Assembly: GCF_019175385.1 (NCBI RefSeq)
Contig: NC_083346.1
Location: 83,528,543-83,592,542 of the forward strand
Origin: Lycium barbarum
Taxonomy: Eukaryota > Streptophyta > Magnoliopsida > Solanales > Solanaceae
Direction of reading: 5' to 3'
Length of the DNA: 64,000 bases
In this document: piece by piece, positions 57,842 through 64,000 of the stretch
Layout: each line of letters begins with the position of its first letter
Numbering within the stretch: the first letter of the stretch is position 1
Position numbers and translations under genes: made by a program
The notes under the pieces: generated by a model
Databases searched by the model: none
What the model was told of the DNA's origin: nothing
Seen by the model: the letters and a program-made list of their open reading frames with translations, nothing else

Positions 57842-58625
57842 CTTTCGACCGCCTTAGTCGTTCAACGTTTATTCTACCTAGCTGGCAACTCTACACATAA
57901 ACCATCCATATTATCATTAGGCTCAATATCATACTCTTGTCTCAAGAATTCAAATGAAATCTTTTTAGAATCTGCCAAAATTCGGGCAACATTTCCCCTA
58001 TTTATATGCCTAGCCCGAAATCACAATCCAGCAACCAACAACAACAACAACAATACCGACATCAACACCAATATATTCCATAAAATGTCTCACATGACAT
58101 TTGTCCTATTTTTCAACCAACCATAACAACATCCATAATACCATAATCAAAGAATTATATTCAATTTAATCTCAAATTAATCCAAAATTCTCTTTCAAAC
58201 TCACCTCATGGCCATCAACTTCACTTCAACTCTTTATGAATTTCCACTCCTATGATTATTTCCTCTCTAAGAATTTCCAAACCTTTATATCATCTCAATC
58301 ATGTAAATAATAATAGGAAAAACATACCTTATAGTAGAAGAACTTCACTTTAGTCACCCCTTTCTGAGATCAAGTTCATTGCCACCTTGAAGAGAAACAA
58401 GAACAATTACCTTCGAAGGATTTTCTTTGAGGTTTTTGATGTTGATATTCTCTCTTAATAATATGGAAAGGTTATGGAAGATTATGGAAGGATTATGGAA
58501 AATTATCGAGAGTTATGGAATGTTATGGAAGATGATGGAAAGTGATGGAAAATTATAGAACTCTCAAAATGTGTGGAGGATGAGAAAACGGTGAGAATTG
58601 ATGAAAATTAATGGGTCAGAGGGGC

Positions 58626-58695
58626 ATTTATAGGTGTGTGTTGGGTCTGGTTACTGTAGCACCCAGGTACTGCAGCACTCGGTTACTGTAGCAGC
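58626..58695 (-). promoter_or_regulatory. E LTR: TATA box with upstream repeated motif
   Basis: TATAAAT on the minus strand at 58626-58632. About 17 bases upstream of it begin three ~16-bp repeats of GGTTACTGTAGCACC type (58649, 58665, 58681, plus-strand reading). They occupy the position that the ACGGNCCGT array has in C, F and G. Confidence 0.6.
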
Positions 58696-59093
58696 ATTTT
58701 TCTGCTCCGTCCACCTAACTTGTAACGTCCATAATTCACTACTCCAATGTCGTATCGATGAGTGATTTGGTGCGTTGAAAAATACGTTCGTGGATCTCAT
58801 TTTAGGCTTTTGAAACATCTTAAAACTCCTAATATACTAGGAGATATACCCCTCCAAAGTTGACTAAAAACTTCCCAAAATTCTTCCAACTTTTTTCCAA
58901 ATATAGACAAATTTATTTTCTTTGATTTGCTTGGTCCCAGAGTCTCCCATAGCTTATTATATGAACTTAACCCTCGTAACCCCAAGGTTGGCGCATATAA
59001 TCGCATATATCCTTGAAGGTAACTCCAGTAACCGTACTTAAAACAACCATCAATACTTATAAATTTCAATGTACGAAACTACGGGGTGTAACA

Positions 59094-59905
59094 TATACTT
59101 GCAGTGCTAAGAATTCTTTGAGATAGAGAATTATATGCGAAATTTTTCAAGTGTGAGTTCTGGTTGAACTCTGTGGCTTTTCTTGGTCACATTATTTCAG
59201 ATGAAGGTGTTAGGGTGGATACTCAAAAGATTGAAGCTGTAAAAAATTAGCCAAGGCCCATGACACCATCTGAGGTATGTAGTTTCTTAGGCCAAGCAGG
59301 ATATTATAGAAGGTTCGTGGAAGAATTTTCTTCTTTTTCAGCCCCGTTGACCGAGCTGACTCAGAAAGCAGTAAAGTACCAGTGGACGGATGCATGTGAG
59401 CGGAGTTTTCAAATATTGAAGGACAAGTTGACTTCAGCACCCATCTTGACTCTGCCCGAGAGAACAGATGGCTATGTGATATATCGTGATGCTTCAGGTA
59501 TTGTTTGGATTATGTATTGATGCAACACGGCAAGGTTGTTGCTTATTCTTCTAGACAGCTGAAGAAGCACGAGAAGAACTATCCAACTCATGATCTTAAG
59601 TTAGCTGTGGTGATTCATGCCTTGAAAATATAGAGGCACTACTTATATGGTGTACATGTTGATATCTATACCGACCATAAGAGTCTCCAGTACATCTTTA
59701 AGTAGAAAGACTTGAACTTGCGTCAGTGGCGGTGGCTAGAGTTGTTGAAAGATTACGATGTTGATATTCTGTACCATCCTGGAAAGGCTAATGTAGTAGC
59801 CGATGCTCTTAGTCGTAAATCCATGGGTAGCTTGTCATACGTGCAGCCAGAGAAAAGGGAGATAGTTTGCGAAGTTCGTTACTTAGCTAGCCTTGGAGTT
59901 TGATT
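59094..59905 (+). pseudogene. A: reverse transcriptase thumb and RNase H (broken)
   Basis: Resumes A's reading after [36 protein letters not shown], a TAG in place of tryptophan, then [15 protein letters not shown], the thumb end (KYQWTDACERSF) and RNase H start (IYRDAS, cysteine changed to arginine). The frame shifts near 59505. It continues in other frames with the [14 protein letters not shown] region, a stop in place of tryptophan near 59632, [12 protein letters not shown], and [18 protein letters not shown] to a TGA near 59902. Confidence 0.9.
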
Positions 59906-61412
59906 GCTGGACTCAGGTGATATAGAAGTTACTGTGCAGGACACAGTGGGGTCATCCCTAGTAGCTGAAATAAAGGAGCATTAGTATGAAGACCCTATTT
60001 TAGTCCATTACCGAGATACGGTGCCTCAAAAATAAAAGACGCCCTTTGTGATTGCAGGGGATAGAGTACTCAGGTATCGAGGTAGATTATGCGTTCCTAA
60101 TGTTGCAGGGCTTCGTCAGCAGATTATGGGGGGAAGTGCATTATTCTCGCTATTCTATTCATCTAGGCACAACAAAAATGTACCATGATCTCAAGGAAGT
60201 TTACTGGTGGGATGGTATGAAGAGAGACATAGAGGAGTTTGTCGCCCGGTGTCCAAATTGTCAGCAAGTTAAGTTAGAGCACCAGAAGCCGGAAGGTTTA
60301 TTGTAGGCCATGGAGATTCTGACGTGGAAATGGGAAACAATCAATATGGATTTCATTACCGGTTTATCCCGTACTCAGCGAAAGTATGATTCAATATGGG
60401 TCATAGTTGATAGGCTTACAAAGTCAGCTCACTTCCTGCTCATCAAAACTACTTATTCTGCTGAGGATTATGTGAAGCTCTACCTTAGAGAGACTGTATG
60501 ACTTCATGGTGTTCCCATAGCCATTATTTCAAATAGAGGAGAGCAATTCACAGCTAACTTCTGGAGATCTTTTCAAAATGGATTTGGGACTCAGGTGACT
60601 CTTAGTACGGCGTTTCATCCTTAGACAGATGGACAAGTCGAACGTACTATACAGATACTTGAAGATATGCTGAAAGCTTGTGTGATTGACTTCCAAAGTA
60701 GCTGGGATGATCATTTGCCACTTATTGAGTTTGCATTATAATAAAAGTTACCATTCTATCATTCAGACGGCTCCTTATGAGGCGTTATATGGGCGGAGAT
60801 GTAGGTTTCCCATAGGATCATTTGATGACAATTAGTAGGCCCAGATTTAATACAGCAAGTAGTTGATAAAGTGAAAGTGATTCAAGAAAGGTCATTAGAG
60901 GCACAGAGTCGATAAAAATCCTATTCAGATAATCGACGACGCAAGTTAGAGTTTGAGGTGGGAGATTGGATCTTCCTGAAGATCTCACCTATGAAGGGAG
61001 TGATGAGATTTAGCAAGAAAGGTTAGTTGAGACCTCGGTACATTAGGCCATATAGAATCGTTCGTACAGTGGGTAAAGTAGCATATGAATTAGAACTACC
61101 TTCTGAGTTGGAATCTGTACATCCGACATTGCATGTGTCCATGCTCCGTAAGTGTATAGGAAATCCCTCAAAAATTGTACCAGTAGATGATATCCAGGTT
61201 ATCGAGCAGTTATCATACGAAGAGACCCCAGTGGCTATATTAGATAGACAAGTTCGTCGATTGCAGACTAAGGATGTGGCTTCTGTTAAAGTGCTCTGGA
61301 GGAATAATAATGTTGAATAAGTGACTTGGGAAGCTAAAGAGGAGATGAAGACTAGGTACTCGTATTTGTTCCCATTGCTCCAGGAGGCTCGGTCTGAGGC
61401 ATCATCACCCCG
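59906..61412 (+). pseudogene. A: integrase with chromodomain-like tail (broken)
   Basis: Linker (LLDSG...), then LRYRGRLCVPNVAGLRQQ, a frameshift, the zinc finger (HYSRYSIHLG...CPNCQQVK) and NMDFITGLS with the first catalytic aspartate. The second aspartate is asparagine (IISNRGEQF near 60528). The glutamate is kept (GQVERTIQ) behind a TAG at 60623. More breaks follow at about 60738-60845 and 60914. The GPY/F module (RYIRPYRIVRTVG) and tail (AILDRQVRRLQTKDVASVKVLW, then stop, VTWEAKEEM) are readable from 61027 to 61400. Clearly dead. Confidence 0.9.
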
Positions 61413-61580
61413 CAGTATTGACTTTACTAATAGTCATTGTGATTGGTCATGTGAGGCCATAATGTTGTATGATTATTATATGGCCCTGTATGGGCTTATT
61501 TTGGGTTGTTATGTACAGGAGGGATTGGTATATTTACAGGGGAGACTCTGTCAAAATTTTTATAACTCATGACTTGCATA
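61413..61580 (+). other. A: 3' spacer
   Basis: Non-coding. Contains TATTTACAGGGGAGACTCTGTC (split reading: CAGGGGAGACTC and CTGTCAAAATTTTT), the counterpart of the AAACTCTGGC spacer block in C and G. Confidence 0.55.
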
Positions 61581-61615
61581 AACATCAGAGGACGAATGTT
61601 TCAAAGGGGGGAGGA
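61581..61615 (+). other. A: degraded pre-PPT hairpin and polypurine tract
   Basis: AACATCAGAGGACGAATGTT (61581-61600) keeps the loop and right arm of the conserved hairpin, but the left arm has changed. PPT AAAGGGGGGAGGA (61603-61615) abuts the LTR. Confidence 0.8.
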
Positions 61616-63000
61616 TGTTACACCTCCCGTTTTCATCGCAAGAAAGTTTGTGGATTATTGGTGGTTTATACCCTTAAGTGTGGAGATCCACACCCGAGTT
61701 GTTGAGATATTTGGAGCCTTACCTCGTATATGCCAAAGTACAAGTATATGTTCCTTGCAATGTAATAGGATTAGAGGTTAAACGAATCGAATCGACGTGA
61801 GTTGGAACAGACTCAGTGAACTGGCAAAAAAACAGTCCCCTTTGACGGACCGTCGATGAGGTGTCATTCCACGCCGTCGACACGCCACCATCTCAAAATC
61901 TTCAGGTGGCAGAATGACGGAGAGAGTTGAGGGTCATCAATGTGTCCACAAGCCGTCAACCCACTCGTCAACCCGTTCCACTGGAATTTTTTGGATTCAT
62001 CTGTGTATATTTAGCCCCACAATTTTATTCCTCATTTTCTCATTCCAAAAATAGAGCAAACCCTAAAGTATTTCCCCTCAATATTTTCCATCATATTGGA
62101 GGAGTTCTAGCAAGATCTGAGCCCCGTAAACCTGAGCTAGTGAAGTAGAAGGTTGTTCCTAGGTTTTCATTCAAGTTGTGGAGCTTGGAAGTAAAGTTGA
62201 AGTTGATTCTTGGTATTCTAGTCCCCTCAAGGTATGTATATGATTCCTACCTTTGTGTTTAAGTTAATTATTAAGAGTTTTAGTGGTTTTAAGTAAAGGA
62301 GATATAGTTATGGAAGTGGTATGTTGAATAAGGGAAAAGTTAGGATTAAGGGCTATTTTGATGGATGATTTGGAATAGATTTGATTATATTTTGGTATGT
62401 AAGTATTGATATTGTTGTTGTGGGTATTGTCATTGATGATTGGATTGAGTTGGAAGTTGAAGGATTGTTAAGTTACAAGGGAGATGTTGCCCGCAATTCG
62501 TTAAGCTCTTTTCGTACTTAAATTGGTTAGTAAGTAAGGTAAATGGTCTAATGGTTGCATATGTTACCTTGATTGTAGACTTACGAGTTTGTGAAGTAGA
62601 CGTTGGACGACTAAATATGCTTCAAGGTATGTTAAGGCTGTCCCTTCTATTCTTTTTGGCATAATCCTTATCTTATGAACGAACAGAGTAAGCAAACGGG
62701 TTCTAAAGACTCTGCTCCTAGATGGTATGGGATTTAGCGTATCCTTGACCTCATATGTTTTATATCAATGGCTTCCAGAGGTCTTATGTTGCTCAGAGTA
62801 GTTCATAATATCATTTTTCGAGCCTTTCATGCATATATATATATATGTACAATTGTTTTCTTACACCGAGCCGCGTTATAGTTGGCTAGGCAGGCACGTC
62901 GACGTGCACACCGCTGCAGTGGGCAGATTATGAGACTACCCCGGACGCGGGATGATATGAGATATGGATCGGACTGTATGTTCCACAGCATCCGCAGATA

Positions 63001-63067
<67 letters not shown>

Positions 63068-63698
63068 ATTTTAATAGAGATCATGTGTATTATCCGCCGC
63101 AGGGGCACTTTCGGATATTGAGTTTAGCTTTTATGTTTCAAATATTTTTCATGATTCTTATGTACATGATATTCTTATGCCTTAACTACTCGGTATATTT
63201 TTCGTACTGACTCCCCAATTGCTCTGGGGGCTACATTCATGCCTGCAAGTTCAGGTAGACCGACAAGCGGTCCAGCTCAGTAGGACTTCCATCCAGCAGT
63301 GGTCAGTGCGCTCCACTTGATTCGGAGCTGCAGTCGATTTTGGTATGCCATTTTTGAGATGTATATATATAGGTATGACGGTGCCCTGTCCCGTCCCTTC
63401 TAGAACTTTGCATTCTATTAGATGTAGCCATGTTGGCTCCTATTCTTTTGTGTACAGTATATGTAGCGGCCTAGTCGGCTGCACTGTTCTTTCAGTATAT
63501 ATATATATATATATATGCACAGATGGTAGATAGATCTTGATGCATAGTTCTTGATGTCATTCTTTTATGAGTCTGTATGGTTCAGTTATAGGTTATATGG
63601 GCCACCCCGTTGTTCAGATAGATCCAAGTACTAGGTTGGGGGTGTCTGGTCGATAGAGGTCAGGCACTCATCACGACTCATCAGTTTGGGTCGTGACA
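61616..63698 (+). repeat. A 3' LTR (2.1 kb)
   Basis: Starts TGTTACACCTCCCG after the PPT and ends TTTGGGTCGTGACA. It has GACGGACCGTC-type palindromes (61838-61880) before a TATATTTA (about 62003-62013), AAGGTATGT donor-like sites at 62230 and 62625, GC-rich array units (62868-62950), (TA)n at 63003-63064 and 63498-63516. The hairpin module is at 63190-63260 (CTCCCC...CTGGGGG), with GCTCC/GGAGC near 63311, GACGG/CCCGTC near 63378 and the terminal hairpin TCACGAC/GTCGTGA. No gene. Confidence 0.88.
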
Positions 63699-63710
63699 TT
63701 ATGTATCACT

Positions 63711-64000
63711 ATTTACCACCATGCCATGGCTGGTTTGGCAGTTATACCACTGAGCTACGGCCGGTCAGACAAATATGTATTTACCACCATGCTACGACTG
63801 GTTGGGCAGTTATACCACCGAGCTACGACCGGTCGGACAGATATGTATTTACCACCATGGTACGACTGGACGGGTAGCTATTACCACCGAGCTACGGCCG
63901 GTTGGGCAGTTACCACTGATCAGTCGGGTAGTTATGCTATGCGCTCTACCATCGGGCGATAATCGGATAGGGTGTTACCACCGCGCTATGGCCGCTTAGG
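63711..64000. repeat. 68-bp tandem repeat with internal half-repeats, at the window's right edge
   Basis: ATTTACCACCATG starts units at 63711, 63779 and 63847, exactly 68 bases apart. Each unit has two diverged halves (ACCACCATGCTACGACTGG and ACCACCGAGCTACGACCGG). The core CGACCGGTCG is a perfect palindrome. After 63910 the order becomes irregular. It resembles the GC-rich hairpin arrays inside the LTRs, so it may be part of another LTR into which A inserted. It is cut by the window end. Confidence 0.75.

Larger units (their letters stand above)
21200..59093 (-). mobile_element. Element E: gag-only (TR-GAG-like) LTR retrotransposon inserted in A's RT
   Basis: Read on the minus strand, the 5' LTR is 56579-59093, followed by PBS, leader, a broken gag (54966-56371), a non-coding stretch, PPT (47766-47790), and a 3' LTR in two pieces (47515-47765 and 21200-21961). 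Outer ends are TGTCACACCCC at 21200 and GGGGTGTAACA at 59093 on the plus strand. The host pol reading resumes on both sides. Flanking pentamers are TCTAT and TATAC, overlapping only in TAT. It carries G, I and J. Its own interior is only about 2.5 kb and has no RT or integrase. Confidence 0.82.
56579..59093 (-). repeat. E 5' LTR (2.5 kb, uninterrupted)
   Basis: TGTCACACCCCAACCTTGG at the left and GGGGTGTAACA at the right are the two LTR ends read on the plus strand. On the minus strand: three promoter-proximal repeats, TATAAAT, a leader, the AGGTATGTTAAGGC motif (duplicated), GGACTCGG-type array units (57250-57310) and the hairpin module (56990-57050: CGTCC/GGACG, CTGCG/CGCAG). The terminal hairpin TCACGCC/GGGGTGTGA pairs with wobbles. 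Confidence 0.88.
1..63698 (+). mobile_element. Element A: old Ty3/gypsy (Tekay-like) retrotransposon, the host of all the nesting
   Basis: Three separated blocks read as one gag-pol order when the insertions are ignored. They are 1-1153 (LTR remnant, gag tail, protease), 20549-21199 (RT fingers and palm) and 59094-63698 (RT thumb to chromodomain, PPT, 3' LTR). The protein reading passes from the end of block 1 (LVRVQD) into block 2 (SDVQADSP), and from HADHL at 21190 into the RT thumb after 59094. Every coding block carries stops and frameshifts. The left LTR (1-506) and the right LTR (61616-63698) share motif order but are not obviously the same sequence, so assigning the left LTR to A is tentative. 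Confidence 0.65.

Noticed and set aside
63721..63770. Possible tRNA gene on the minus strand (A-box-like TAGCTCAGTGGT)
   Set aside because: No anticodon arm, T arm or B box at a suitable distance; it is part of a 68-bp tandem repeat.

Overview
The window is plant nuclear heterochromatin made almost entirely of nested long-terminal-repeat (LTR) retrotransposons. I found no host gene, tRNA, rRNA or CRISPR array. The recognisable elements are Ty3/gypsy chromoviruses of the Tekay/Del type: gag and pol share one frame, the protease motif is DPGS, the reverse transcriptase (RT) motif is FIDD, the integrase is D,D35E, a chromodomain-like tail ends the polyprotein, and the primer-binding site (PBS) matches initiator tRNA-Met (TGGTATCAGAGCA). 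The style, with very large 2.1-3.2 kb LTRs, recalls Solanaceae such as pepper, tobacco or tomato relatives. That is an inference from memory and was not searched.

Layout. Element A (+ strand) is the old host and survives in pieces: 1-1153 (LTR remnant, gag tail, protease), 20549-21199 (RT) and 59094-63698 (RT thumb, RNase H, integrase, chromodomain, 3' LTR). Element B (+, 1154-20548) sits in A between protease and RT. B is a non-coding LARD-like element (large retrotransposon derivative), and its 5' LTR is split by element C (+, 2830-12901, exact 5-bp target-site duplication (TSD) GTCCC). C is the youngest-looking, most complete gag-pol copy. Element E (-, 21200-59093) sits in A's RT. E keeps only a broken gag, like the TR-GAG class. 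E contains G (-, 21962-47514, a broken gag-pol copy) and two solo LTRs, I (47948-51238, TSD TTATC) and J (51320-54270, TSD CTTAG). G contains D (+, 22323-31553, non-coding LARD-like), H (+, 33027-36628, chimeric solo LTR, TSD GTATA) and F (+, 42391-45475, solo LTR, TSD ATTGT/ATTGC). After A, 63699-64000 holds a 68-bp tandem repeat that may belong to yet another LTR.

The most interesting material is non-coding. Coding and non-coding elements share a set of inverted repeats whose arms change together, as expected for conserved RNA (or DNA) structures: a chain of five hairpins in the last ~470 bases of each LTR; a hairpin forming the very 3' end of the LTR next to the PBS; a long stem-loop 40-95 bases after the PBS; tandem arrays of small CCCTC/GAGGG hairpins inside LTRs; ACGGNCCGT palindrome arrays just upstream of the TATA region; and a hairpin with arms GAACATTCG / CGAATGTTC abutting the polypurine tract (PPT). 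A conserved 3' splice-site-like sequence lies 2-5 bases before the gag start, and donor-like sites lie in the LTR. This suggests a leader intron that separates translated from packaged RNA. My working model is that autonomous Tekay-like elements supply proteins in trans to gag-pol-less partners (B, D, E) that keep only the cis signals.

No proteins or RNAs were tested. All structures were read by eye, without folding or alignment software.
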